Shown here in pieces: positions 8,799-17,555 of a stretch of 64,000 bases of DNA. Each line of letters opens with the position of its first letter. Position 1 is the first letter of the stretch. Both the position numbers and the translations under genes were made by a program. The notes below the pieces were generated by a model. It did no database searches and was not told the origin of the DNA. It saw nothing but the letters and a program-made list of their open reading frames with translations. Origin of the DNA: Polaribacter sp. SA4-10. GTDB taxonomy: Bacteria > Bacteroidota > Bacteroidia > Flavobacteriales > Flavobacteriaceae. The stretch is from assembly GCF_002163835.1 (NCBI RefSeq), contig NZ_CP019331.1:1711001-1775000 (forward strand). Direction: 5' to 3'.

Positions 8799-10223
8799 AT
8801 GAATGACTTAGTAAAAAAACCCCATGAAAAAGAATTATTTGGGCATCCTGTAGGATTGTATGTATTATTTTTTGTGGAAATGTGGGAACGTTTTTCATAT
8901 TATGGAATGCGAGCTATTTTAACATTATATCTTGCTGCCCCCATTATAATGGGAGATCCTCAATCAGGTTTTGGATGGTCTAATGGTGAAACTCTTTCTT
9001 TCTATGGAACTTATACCATGTTTGTTTATCTAACGTCAATTCCAGGAGGTTGGGTTGCTGATAAATTTATAGGACAAAAGAAAGCAGTAATGTTAGGAGG
9101 TATTTTGCTGTGCATAGGACATGGAATTTTAGCTGTAAATGCACAATGGGCATTTTTTACGGGTCTTATTTTTATTGTTATTGGTGTTGGTTTCTTAAAA
9201 CCAAACATATCAACTATGGTTGGAGGACTTTACAAACAAGGAGATGATAGGAGAGATAGAGGTTTTTACGTTTTCTATATTGGAATTAATTTAGGTGCCT
9301 TTTTAGGAGCCTTAATTGTTGGTGCTGTAGCTGCAAAATATGGTTGGCATTATGGATTTGGTTTGGCAGGAATTGGAATGGCATTAGGTCAAATAGTATA
9401 TATGTATGGTTTAAAATACTTAGGAAGTGTTGGAGACTTTATTGGAAAAGCTGATTCTCCAAATAAAGATCTATTAAAGAAACCTTTAAATAAAGTTGAA
9501 AAAGATAGAATGCTAGTTATGTTTTTATCATTTCTTATTATTATTGTTTTTTGGGGTGCTTTTGAACAAGCAGGGGGATTAATGAGTTTATACACTGAAC
9601 AAAAAACAAATAGAATTTTATCATTTTCTTTACCTTTTATCGGGAATGAAATTCCTGCAGCTGTTTTTCAATCTGTAAATGCTTTTTTTATTATAGTACT
9701 AGGAACTGCTATTGGTGGATTTTGGCATAAATGGAAAAGTAAAGGAAAAGAATCTTCTTCATTATTTAAAATGGCAATAGGTGTAATCATTATGGCTTTT
9801 GGTTTTTTCTTTATGAGTAAAGCTGCTTCTGAAGTAATTATGAATGGAGATGAAGTTGCAGAAAAATCTGCAATGATATGGTTAATTTTAGCTTATCTTT
9901 TCCATACTATTGGGGAGTTATGTGCTTCTCCAGTTGCATTATCATTTATAACAAAACTAGCTCCACTAAAATATGCTTCATTAATGATGGGTGCCTATTT
10001 TGCAGCAACAGGGTTAGGTAATAAAGTTGCTGGTTTTATTGGAGGGCTTTCTGAAAATGCTGGAGATTTTGAGGTATTTACAGGAATAGCAATTACTTGT
10101 ACAATTTTTGGATTGTTAATTATTGCTGTCTTAAAACCTTTAAAACGATTAACACATGGTGCTGAAGACATGAAAGGAACTAATAATGAAGAAGCAGAAG
10201 GTTTTGAATTAGCAGACAATTAA
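8799..10223 (+). CDS. Proton-dependent oligopeptide transporter (POT/PTR2 family)
   Basis: Inner-membrane proton/peptide symporter of 474 residues with about 12-14 hydrophobic segments. The POT motif ExxERFSYYG appears as EMWERFSYYG near residue 28. GFLKPNIS and the second family signature FYIGINLGAF follow, and FWGAFEQAGG lies in the second half. It sits 5 nt after a dipeptidyl peptidase and is closed by a strong hairpin, so the two form a degradation-uptake operon. Substrates are probably di- and tripeptides, inferred from family and neighbour. Confidence 0.93.
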   Translation: MNDLVKKPHEKELFGHPVGLYVLFFVEMWERFSYYGMRAILTLYLAAPIIMGDPQSGFGWSNGETLSFYGTYTMFVYLTSIPGGWVADKFIGQKKAVMLGGILLCIGHGILAVNAQWAFFTGLIFIVIGVGFLKPNISTMVGGLYKQGDDRRDRGFYVFYIGINLGAFLGALIVGAVAAKYGWHYGFGLAGIGMALGQIVYMYGLKYLGSVGDFIGKADSPNKDLLKKPLNKVEKDRMLVMFLSFLIIIVFWGAFEQAGGLMSLYTEQKTNRILSFSLPFIGNEIPAAVFQSVNAFFIIVLGTAIGGFWHKWKSKGKESSSLFKMAIGVIIMAFGFFFMSKAASEVIMNGDEVAEKSAMIWLILAYLFHTIGELCASPVALSFITKLAPLKYASLMMGAYFAATGLGNKVAGFIGGLSENAGDFEVFTGIAITCTIFGLLIIAVLKPLKRLTHGAEDMKGTNNEEAEGFELADN

Positions 10224-10236
10224 AAATAACATATTA

Positions 10237-10272
10237 AAAACCTCATAAACTAAATCTTTATGAGGTTTTTTA
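10237..10272 (+). terminator. Rho-independent terminator after the first POT gene
   Basis: AAAACCTCATAAA pairs with TTTATGAGGTTTT and is followed by a T-run. It separates the two POT genes. Confidence 0.85.
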
Positions 10273-10299
10273 TTACTAAATAATTCTAAAAAAAATTTT

Positions 10300-12063
10300 A
10301 TGAGCACAAATCTCGAAAGTCTTTTTAAAAACAAAGTTTTAGGGCATCCAACAGGATTATTCGTTTTATTCTTTACTGAAATGTGGGAACGTTTTTCATA
10401 CTATGGAATGCGTTCATTATTAGTACTTTTCTTTACAGCATCTCTATTAGATGATGGTTGGGGTTGGCCAAGAGAATGGGCTTTCGCTATTTTTGGGACC
10501 TATACTTCTTTAGTATATTTATCAACTATGGTTGGTGGTTATTTTGCCGATAACGTAATAGGTATTAGAAAAGCAGTAGTTATTGGTGCTTTACTTATGA
10601 CGCTTGGGCATGCTTGTATGGCTCTAGAGACTTCATTTTTTATATACGTAGGACTTGGGTTATTAGTTATTGGAAGTGGTTTTTTTAAACCAAATATGAC
10701 TTCTATTATTTCTGAAATGTATGCAGAAAAACCAGAAAAGAAAGATGGTGCTTTTACCATTTTCTATATGGGAGTAAACGCAGGAGCCTTCTTAGGAATA
10801 CTTTTATGTGGTTATTTAGGTGAAAAAATTGGTTGGTCTTGGGGATTTGGTGTTGCAGGTATTTTTATGCTATTTGGATTGTTACAATTTTGGTATGCTC
10901 AGAATATTTTTGGTGATATTGGTTTAAAACCAAAAGACAAAGATGTTAGTGATACCTTAATTAACGCTAACAAAATTACAAATGATGATGAAAAAAGAAA
11001 TCCTTTTACAGGGTTCCAAAAAGCATTAATTGCAATTTCTTCTTTATTAGGTTTACTATGGATTTTTAATGATCCTATTTCAAAAATCTCTGAAGGAAAG
11101 TACAATGTTTTTCCATTCGAATTTGCCGGGTACTCAGGCTCTACAATAGCAATTATAGCCGCCTTTATTCTTTTTATTCTTCTTCTTATAATTAGAATTC
11201 CAAAATACACACCAGTTTTAAGAGATAGAATGTTAGCCGTAATGTTCTTTGCATTTATAACAATCTTCTTTTGGGCTATTTTTGAACAAGCACCAAGTTC
11301 ATTAACCGTTTTCGCAAGAGATTATACCGATAGAGTTTTAGAAGGAAGTGCAGGTCTAATTTTTAAAATTGTAAATTCATTAATGACGTTAATTCCTCTT
11401 GGAATAATAACTTGGGTCTTATATTTGCTTTTTCAAAAAACGTTTAAAAAATATAAATGGTCTAATTTATTTCTAGCACTCAGTTTTCTAATTATTTGGA
11501 TAATCGCTATTGGAATGTTAATACAACAATTTCAACAAGATAAAACAGAAATCCCTGCATCATGGTTCTCTGTATTAAATTCACTTTACATAATTACATT
11601 AGCACCCTTGTTCTCTAAATGGTGGGAAAGTAAATACAACCCAAATGCGAATATGAAATGGGCAATTGGAATGGGTTTTTTAGGTCTAGGAATGGCAATT
11701 ATTGCAATAGGCTCTGGAGGAATTGATGCTGGAGCTAAAACAGCATCCGTAAGTATTATTTGGTTAGTTTTAGTATACCTATTCCACACAATGGGAGAAC
11801 TTTGTGTCTCTCCAGTAGCACTTTCTTATGTCTCTAAGTTAGTACCTGCACGTATGATTGCTTTTATGTTTGGTGTTTGGTACTTAGCCGTGGCTATTGG
11901 AATGAAATTAGCAGGTGTATTTGCCGAATCTTCTGAAGCAATTGCTCAAGAAAAAGGGCTCAGTAGCTTCTTTTGGTTATTAACATTTATATCATTAGGA
12001 TTAGCTATTTTCTCTGCAGTAATGCACCCAGTAATTAAAAAATTAATGCACGGAGTTAAATAA
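10300..12063 (+). CDS. Proton-dependent oligopeptide transporter (POT/PTR2 family), second copy
   Basis: Inner-membrane peptide symporter of 587 residues, paralogous to the preceding gene: both begin with a GHPTGL/GHPVGL segment and EMWERFSYYGMR, and share FFKPNM/FLKPNI and the VYLFHTMGELC / AYLFHTIGELC segment near the end. It is about 110 residues longer, mostly from extra hydrophobic segments and loops in the middle (about 210-330 and 380-450). FWAIFEQAPSS matches FWGAFEQAGG of its neighbour. A terminator lies between the two genes and another after this one, so it is probably transcribed alone. Different peptide preference is likely but unproven. Confidence 0.92.
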   Translation: MSTNLESLFKNKVLGHPTGLFVLFFTEMWERFSYYGMRSLLVLFFTASLLDDGWGWPREWAFAIFGTYTSLVYLSTMVGGYFADNVIGIRKAVVIGALLMTLGHACMALETSFFIYVGLGLLVIGSGFFKPNMTSIISEMYAEKPEKKDGAFTIFYMGVNAGAFLGILLCGYLGEKIGWSWGFGVAGIFMLFGLLQFWYAQNIFGDIGLKPKDKDVSDTLINANKITNDDEKRNPFTGFQKALIAISSLLGLLWIFNDPISKISEGKYNVFPFEFAGYSGSTIAIIAAFILFILLLIIRIPKYTPVLRDRMLAVMFFAFITIFFWAIFEQAPSSLTVFARDYTDRVLEGSAGLIFKIVNSLMTLIPLGIITWVLYLLFQKTFKKYKWSNLFLALSFLIIWIIAIGMLIQQFQQDKTEIPASWFSVLNSLYIITLAPLFSKWWESKYNPNANMKWAIGMGFLGLGMAIIAIGSGGIDAGAKTASVSIIWLVLVYLFHTMGELCVSPVALSYVSKLVPARMIAFMFGVWYLAVAIGMKLAGVFAESSEAIAQEKGLSSFFWLLTFISLGLAIFSAVMHPVIKKLMHGVK

Positions 12064-12081
12064 ATTTAATTCCCTTACTAT

Positions 12082-12120
12082 AAAAATAAAAGCATTGAGT
12101 TTTCGATGCTTTTATTTTTT
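12082..12120 (+). terminator. Rho-independent terminator after the second POT gene
   Basis: A stem formed by AAAAATAAAAGCATTGA and TCGATGCTTTTATTTTT has one G-U pair and ends in a T-run. Confidence 0.85.
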
Positions 12121-12154
12121 GTAAATTCGGCACAACAATTGTTACAATTAAAAC

Positions 12155-12673
12155 ATGAAGAAACTTATATTACTTATTTCAATTATTTTTTACTCTTTGA
12201 GTACAAATGCCCAAGAAAGTGTTAAATGGTTAGGGTTTGAAGAAGCTATAAAGCTTAATAAAGAAAACCCTAAACCTATTTTAGTTGATATCTATACGGA
12301 TTGGTGTGGATACTGCAAAAAAATGGATTTGAATACGTATTCTAATAAAACAATTGCAGATTATATAAATAAAAACTTTTACGCCGTAAAATTAGATGGT
12401 GAAGGAAAAAAAGATATTATTTTTAATGAACATACATTTAAATTTCAAAAGGAAGGAAGACGTGGTTATCATCAACTTTCTGCAACTTTAATGAACGGAA
12501 AATTATCCTACCCAACAACTCTATTTTTATCAAAAGAAGAAGAAGTTGTAGACAGAATTCCTGGTTATTTAGACAAAAATGTTATGGAAAAAATATTAGT
12601 TTACTTTTCAGAAGAACGCTATAAAACACAGAAATGGAAGGAGTTTAATAACGATTTTAAAAGCAACTTATAG
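12155..12673 (+). CDS. Exported thioredoxin-like protein
   Basis: Small exported thiol-disulfide protein of 172 residues. A signal peptide (cleavage probably after STNAQ, near residue 20) precedes a thioredoxin fold whose active site is DWCGYCKKMD (CxxC near residue 50). The family cis-proline is expected in SYPTTLFL near residue 121. A segment between about 85 and 110 is inserted relative to a minimal thioredoxin, as in the DUF255/thioredoxin_7 group. It is probably a periplasmic reductase or isomerase; the partner is unknown. It is convergent with comEC, with only 2 nt between the stops. Confidence 0.85.
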   Translation: MKKLILLISIIFYSLSTNAQESVKWLGFEEAIKLNKENPKPILVDIYTDWCGYCKKMDLNTYSNKTIADYINKNFYAVKLDGEGKKDIIFNEHTFKFQKEGRRGYHQLSATLMNGKLSYPTTLFLSKEEEVVDRIPGYLDKNVMEKILVYFSEERYKTQKWKEFNNDFKSNL

Positions 12674-12675
12674 CT

Positions 12676-14691
12676 TCATTTTTCAATTATAAAAGCGCCA
12701 TTTTGTCCTGTGTAATGAAATGGAACATTTTCTTCTCTGCATGTAATTTTCCATCTTAAAACTGAACTTTTGTAATTAGATCCATCTGCAATAATTTGAG
12801 TTGGTTTTAATAATTTAATCATCCTTTTTAAATTAATCTTTGGCGAATATTGCAACACAACAATTGGCTTTTGTAAACCTTTTAATTGATAACTTCCTAA
12901 GCTATCAATTAGTAAAATAGTAGTGCTATAAAATTGCAATAAATGATTAAAATCTGTTTGCTTAACTTCATTAACCTCTTCAATTCTATAAGACTTCAAA
13001 CTACTATCATTTATAAAATTTAAACTATCTAAATCGTGTTGTAAAAACAACTTACCTCCTACTCTTTTTCCAATTACTGCATGTCTGCTTTTATGAAAAA
13101 TAATCACTTCTTTTTGGTGAGTATTTTTACTCTTCTCAAATAAAATAACACCCTGAACTAACAAAATTGACATTAGAAAATAAACAAGTTTTCTAGCTTT
13201 TTGGTTGATAAAAAACTGCACTCCTAAAAGAATAAAAAGGTACCATGAAATCATCATCAAAAAAGAAATAGAAATTTCTTTTAACAGGAATTCTTCTTGA
13301 AGAGAAATCCAACTTACAAAACGATTCATCAAAGAAATAACAGCTCCATAAAAAGTTGCAAAAAATTGTGGCAGCAAATTAAAAAGCGATAAAACAATTA
13401 CAAAAACACCGCCAATTAAAATGAATCCTAAAAATGGAATTATCACCAAATTTGAAGCAATAAAAAGTCCCGGAAATTGATGAAAATAATAAATACTAAG
13501 AGGTAATATTCCTACTTGAGCAGCAATTGAAACTGTAAATAATTGCCAAAACTTATCAATAATTTTAAATTTTGGTTTCCAAACTTCATACAACTTTGGT
13601 TGCACCCAAATAATACCAAAAACTGCCAGGTAACTTAGCTGAAACCCAACATCAAATAAAAACATTGGTTTTACAATCAATAAAAAAAACATTGAAGCAA
13701 TTAAAGAAAAGGCAACCACATTTTTTCTTTGAAATGATTGTCCAAACGCTAAAAAAGTAAACATGGTAACGGCCCTTACTACAGATGCAGAAAGGCCGGC
13801 TATAAATGCAAACATCCATAATAACAAAACAATTAATATCGTTTTTAGAACCTTGCCTTTTTTTAATCTTTCTAATGGTTTAAATAGCTGAGTTAAAATG
13901 AGTAATATGATTCCTACATGTAAACCAGAAACTGCCAAAATATGAATTGCTCCTGCTCTTTGGTAATCCGTTATTAGTTCTTTAGATATGTCTTGTCTTT
14001 GCCCTAATAATAAAGCGTTAATTACGGCTAATTCGTCTTTTTTAAAGTGATATTCCTTAAGTGATTCTTGAATTAAACTTCTAAGTCTTGCTGACAAACC
14101 CACCAACGAAGCGCTACTTGTTTCTAATTTTAAAAACTGATTATTTTCTAAGAGTATTTGATGATGAATCCCCTGTTTAGACAAGTAAAACTTATAATCA
14201 AATTGACCTGGATTTAAAGGCGGAGTTAATTCTTCAAATAGTGGTTTCGCACTAATTCTGTCATCAACTTTTAGTTTCGCTGACAAGCTATCTTTTTGAA
14301 TATTTAACAAAACGGTACCAATAGATTTTCTCGCATTCACTTGCGTTACATCCACTTCATATTTATCATAATAAAATCCTGGTTTTAAAACTTTTTTCAC
14401 CATAAAAATAACGGAAGAATTGTTCTCTAAATAATTATTATAATAGGTATTGTAATTTCTATCATCATTTAAAAAAACAGAAAAGACACCCACAAAAAAG
14501 AATAGAACTAAACTTATAACTGTCGTAAATTTTCTATTTTTAATCAACAAGAACAGTACAACTAAAAAAGTAGATAAAATGGAAATAGTAAAGAACCCAA
14601 ATTTCCAAAATTGGGTTTGAAATTGAACTATAATTCCAACAATCATTAGCACAACAAAATGCAAGGGTAAATAATTCAATAACCTTTTCAT
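12676..14691 (-). CDS. comEC: ComEC/Rec2-family DNA uptake channel
   Basis: Inner-membrane protein of 671 residues of the competence channel family, which passes single-stranded DNA into the cytoplasm. N-terminal membrane segments and a DUF4131-like domain (about 30-190) precede the competence core, where LLLGQRQDIS and the signature GAIHILAVSGLHVGIIL occur near residues 228-260, followed by many membrane helices. The C-terminal stretch (about 510-671) is soluble but lacks an obvious HxHxDH metallo-beta-lactamase motif, as in other short Bacteroidota ComEC proteins. It is the last gene of the surE-lpxB run, 39 nt after the NlpC/P60 gene. No other competence gene is in the window. Confidence 0.88.
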   Translation of the reverse strand: MKRLLNYLPLHFVVLMIVGIIVQFQTQFWKFGFFTISILSTFLVVLFLLIKNRKFTTVISLVLFFFVGVFSVFLNDDRNYNTYYNNYLENNSSVIFMVKKVLKPGFYYDKYEVDVTQVNARKSIGTVLLNIQKDSLSAKLKVDDRISAKPLFEELTPPLNPGQFDYKFYLSKQGIHHQILLENNQFLKLETSSASLVGLSARLRSLIQESLKEYHFKKDELAVINALLLGQRQDISKELITDYQRAGAIHILAVSGLHVGIILLILTQLFKPLERLKKGKVLKTILIVLLLWMFAFIAGLSASVVRAVTMFTFLAFGQSFQRKNVVAFSLIASMFFLLIVKPMFLFDVGFQLSYLAVFGIIWVQPKLYEVWKPKFKIIDKFWQLFTVSIAAQVGILPLSIYYFHQFPGLFIASNLVIIPFLGFILIGGVFVIVLSLFNLLPQFFATFYGAVISLMNRFVSWISLQEEFLLKEISISFLMMISWYLFILLGVQFFINQKARKLVYFLMSILLVQGVILFEKSKNTHQKEVIIFHKSRHAVIGKRVGGKLFLQHDLDSLNFINDSSLKSYRIEEVNEVKQTDFNHLLQFYSTTILLIDSLGSYQLKGLQKPIVVLQYSPKINLKRMIKLLKPTQIIADGSNYKSSVLRWKITCREENVPFHYTGQNGAFIIEK

Positions 14692-14730
14692 AGCAGGTTA
14701 AAGTTAGCGAAAAATATTTAAGTGCTTTTT

Positions 14731-15213
14731 TTACAGAATGTTAGTTGCTTTAACAAAAGCTTTTTTCCAGTATTTTTCTGAAAGTAAAGAAACAATTACG
14801 CCTCTTGAAGATGTTGAATGAATAAATTTTATAAGCCCTTTATTAACTGAAACAACTAACCCAACATGATTTATGCCGCGACCTCTTTTACTGGTTTTAA
14901 AAAATAATAAATCACCTTTTTTTGTTGTACTTAAAGAAACTTTCTTTCCTCTTTTTGCCATATCTCTAGAGATTCTAGGCAACTGAACATTTTCACTTCC
15001 AAAAGCAACATAAATAATTCCAGAACAATCCATTCCTCTTTTTGTTGTTCCTCCAAACTTATATCTAACACCTTTATAATTCATTGCATTTGCAACAATT
15101 TTGTCAACTTTAGAAAGTTTTCTTTTAGTGGTATTTTTTACTACTTTTTTAGAGGAAGAACAAGAACTCATTACAAAAGAAAAAGCAATAAAAAGAAGTA
15201 ATATTTTTTTCAT
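14731..15213 (-). CDS. NlpC/P60 (C40) peptidoglycan hydrolase lipoprotein
   Basis: Cell-wall gamma-D-glutamyl endopeptidase type protein of 160 residues. The lipobox VMSSC gives a lipidated Cys near residue 17. The C40 domain covers about 45-155: catalytic Cys in MDCSGIIYVAF, His in NHVGLVVS and a third polar residue in FIHSTSSRG. It starts one base after the lpxB stop, so it is in the same operon. It probably trims peptidoglycan stems in the periplasm. Confidence 0.9.
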   Translation of the reverse strand: MKKILLLFIAFSFVMSSCSSSKKVVKNTTKRKLSKVDKIVANAMNYKGVRYKFGGTTKRGMDCSGIIYVAFGSENVQLPRISRDMAKRGKKVSLSTTKKGDLLFFKTSKRGRGINHVGLVVSVNKGLIKFIHSTSSRGVIVSLLSEKYWKKAFVKATNIL

Positions 15214-16329
15214 TTAAACTAATTTCAAATCAGCAACAACTTGTTTTGCTACATGTTCAGAAGCGCCTTTTCCTCCTAAAATTTTTTCTAATTCGTAATA
15301 CTCAAAAAACAATTTCTCTCTGTATTTTTCTTCTAATATATTTGTTAGTTCCTCTTTTAAGTTGGCTTTTGTAAAATCGTTCTGTATTAATTCTTTTACA
15401 ACTTCTTTATCCATAATTAAATTTACCAAAGAGATAAATTTTAAGGTGATAATTCTTTTTGCAATTTGATAAGAAATAGTACTTCCCTTATAACAAACAA
15501 CTTGTGGTAATTTAAATAATGCAGCTTCTAAAGTTGCAGTTCCTGAAGCTACTAAAGCTGCATAGGAAACACTTAATAAATCGTAGGTTTTATTGTTGAT
15601 GAAATTCACTTTTCTATTACCTATAATTTCCTGATAAAAAGAAAAATCTTGACTAGGCGCTCCTGCAATTACAAATTGGTAGTCAGAAAAATCATCAACC
15701 AGAGAGAGCATTACCGAAAGCATTTTTGTGATTTCTTGTTTTCTGCTTCCTGGTAGTAAAGCAATTATTGGTTTATCATTTAAGTTGTGTTCTTTTTTAA
15801 ATGCAGTCAAACTTACTTGTTTTCTATCAGCAATTCCGTCAATAAGAGGATGTCCAACAAATTCAACATTATAATTGTATTTTTTATAGAAGTCTTTTTC
15901 AAAGGGAAGAATAACAAACATTTTATCGATATCTCTTTTTATATCTTTTACTCTGCTTGCTCTACTTGCCCAAACTTGTGGAGAAATATAATAATTAGTT
16001 TTAAAATTTTGCTCTTTTGCCCACTTTGCAATTCGTAAATTAAAACCAGAATTATCAATAAAAACAACAACATCTGGATTAAATTTTGCAATATCTTTCT
16101 TACAGAACTTAATAAAACCTAAAACTTTAGTAAGATTCATTAGCACCTCAATGAACCCCATAAAAGCTCTTTCTTTATAGTGCTTTACGAGCGTACCTCC
16201 AACTTCACTCATTAAATCTCCACCCCAAAAACGTACCTCTGCATTTGTATCTTCTTTATACAAAGCTTTCATTAAGTTAGAACCATGTAAATCTCCTGAA
16301 GCTTCGCCAGCAACAATGTAATATTTCAT
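15214..16329 (-). CDS. lpxB: Lipid-A-disaccharide synthase
   Basis: Joins UDP-2,3-diacylglucosamine and lipid X to form the lipid A disaccharide at the inner membrane. The N-terminus YYIVAGEASGDLHGSNLM is the family signature. LLPGSRKQEI near residue 195 and ASGTATLEAAL near residue 265 form the nucleotide-sugar site. The length of 371 residues is normal. It is packed 1 nt after a small membrane-protein gene and directly before the C40 lipoprotein gene, all in one envelope-related operon. Confidence 0.96.
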   Translation of the reverse strand: MKYYIVAGEASGDLHGSNLMKALYKEDTNAEVRFWGGDLMSEVGGTLVKHYKERAFMGFIEVLMNLTKVLGFIKFCKKDIAKFNPDVVVFIDNSGFNLRIAKWAKEQNFKTNYYISPQVWASRASRVKDIKRDIDKMFVILPFEKDFYKKYNYNVEFVGHPLIDGIADRKQVSLTAFKKEHNLNDKPIIALLPGSRKQEITKMLSVMLSLVDDFSDYQFVIAGAPSQDFSFYQEIIGNRKVNFINNKTYDLLSVSYAALVASGTATLEAALFKLPQVVCYKGSTISYQIAKRIITLKFISLVNLIMDKEVVKELIQNDFTKANLKEELTNILEEKYREKLFFEYYELEKILGGKGASEHVAKQVVADLKLV

Positions 16330-16330
16330 C

Positions 16331-16618
16331 CTAGAAAAACTTTAGTATTAATGTTGTAATCGCAATTAATAGTGTTGCTAATAAGACGCCTTTTGCTTTG
16401 TTATCTTGTTTCTTTTTTATGTAAATAAAGAATACAAAAAGATTAGGAATTGCAGCTAAAGACAACACTTTTCCATATAATTTCCCTTCTTTTATTAAGT
16501 CTATTGTTTCATAGAATCCGAAACGAGAAATATATTCTAAATACAAGAAGATGCCTCCAAAAGTTGCAAAAAGAGAAACTAAAACTCCAATAAGTATGTC
16601 TTTTTTTACAGTTCCCAA
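16331..16618 (-). CDS. Small membrane protein of unknown function between surE and lpxB
   Basis: I do not recognise a named family. The 95 residues contain three hydrophobic segments (about 8-28, 50-68 and 78-95) and a short polar loop YIKKKQDNKAKG. It overlaps the 3' end of surE by 13 nt and ends 1 nt before lpxB, so it is translated with both. Real coding is supported by this tight packing, by the lack of an alternative gene and by typical membrane composition. A link to lipid A or envelope work is only suggested by position. Confidence 0.75.
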   Translation of the reverse strand: MGTVKKDILIGVLVSLFATFGGIFLYLEYISRFGFYETIDLIKEGKLYGKVLSLAAIPNLFVFFIYIKKKQDNKAKGVLLATLLIAITTLILKFF

Positions 16619-17385
16619 GAATTTAATTTTTGAATCATGTGATGTGCCGTTAAATCAAACTGAACAGGAACAACAGAAACGTATCCGTTTTCCAATGCAA
16701 AAACATCTGTATCTTGTCCTTTATCTTTATTTACAAACTCGCCAGAAAGCCAATAATATTCTTTTCCAAAAGGACTTTTACGCTTGTCGAAATTTTCTTT
16801 CCAATACCCATTTGCTTGTCTACAAATTTTAACTCCTTTAATTTCTTCCTTCTTTAAATTAGGAATATTTACGTTTAAAACAATGCCTTCTGGCAAACCA
16901 TTTAATAAGGCGTTTAAAGTAATCTTTTTTACATATTCTTCTGAGGGCTTAAAATCTGCATGCCATTTAAAATCAAGTAAAGAGAAACCAATTGCAGGAA
17001 TTCCTTCTATACCAGCTTCTACAGCAGCACTCATTGTTCCTGAATAAATAACGTTTATTGATGAATTTGAACCATGATTAATTCCTGAAACACACAAATC
17101 TGGTTTTCTATTTAGAATTTCACTGACTGCCATTTTTACGCAATCTGCAGGAGTTCCAGAACAAGTATATTCTAACTGCGGACCATCATCTATCGTTATT
17201 GGATTGCAATGCAAAACATTATCAACAGTTATTGCATGGCCCATTCCACTTTGTGGGCTATCAGGTGCAACAACAACTACATCTCCAATTTTGTTCATTA
17301 TACTAATTAAAGCTCTAATTCCTGGAGCTGTAATTCCATCATCATTTGTAACTAAAATTAATGGCTTTTCCTGCATATTATTCAT
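16606..17385 (-). CDS. surE: 5'/3'-nucleotidase SurE
   Basis: Metal-dependent nucleoside monophosphate phosphatase of 259 residues, cytoplasmic. LVTNDDG near residue 12 supplies the metal-binding Asp pair, SGINHGSN near residue 100 the Asn and the loop, and GTPADCVKMA the substrate pocket. First gene of a five-gene minus-strand run ending in comEC. The start is either ATG 17385 or ATG 17376 (fourth residue); a perfect -7 element at 17394-17401 would leave a leader of only a few bases before the first. Confidence 0.95.
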   Translation of the reverse strand: MNNMQEKPLILVTNDDGITAPGIRALISIMNKIGDVVVVAPDSPQSGMGHAITVDNVLHCNPITIDDGPQLEYTCSGTPADCVKMAVSEILNRKPDLCVSGINHGSNSSINVIYSGTMSAAVEAGIEGIPAIGFSLLDFKWHADFKPSEEYVKKITLNALLNGLPEGIVLNVNIPNLKKEEIKGVKICRQANGYWKENFDKRKSPFGKEYYWLSGEFVNKDKGQDTDVFALENGYVSVVPVQFDLTAHHMIQKLNSWEL

Positions 17386-17393
17386 TTTAAATA

Positions 17394-17401
17394 CAAATGT
17401 A
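17394..17401 (-). promoter_or_regulatory. -7 element for the surE operon
   Basis: The minus strand reads TACATTTG, a perfect TAnnTTTG, only 8 bp before the ATG at 17385. Confidence 0.5.
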
Positions 17402-17555
17402 ATTTATTTTAAGCGATTTTTCTTTTTAACATTTTCTAAAGAATTTTTCATTTCAATTTTGTGTAACATTGTACTAAAATTAAGTTTGGCATAATTTTAG
17501 TAAATTAGCTACTAAGAAAAAATTAGGACTCAGTAAAAATAACGACAATAAACCT

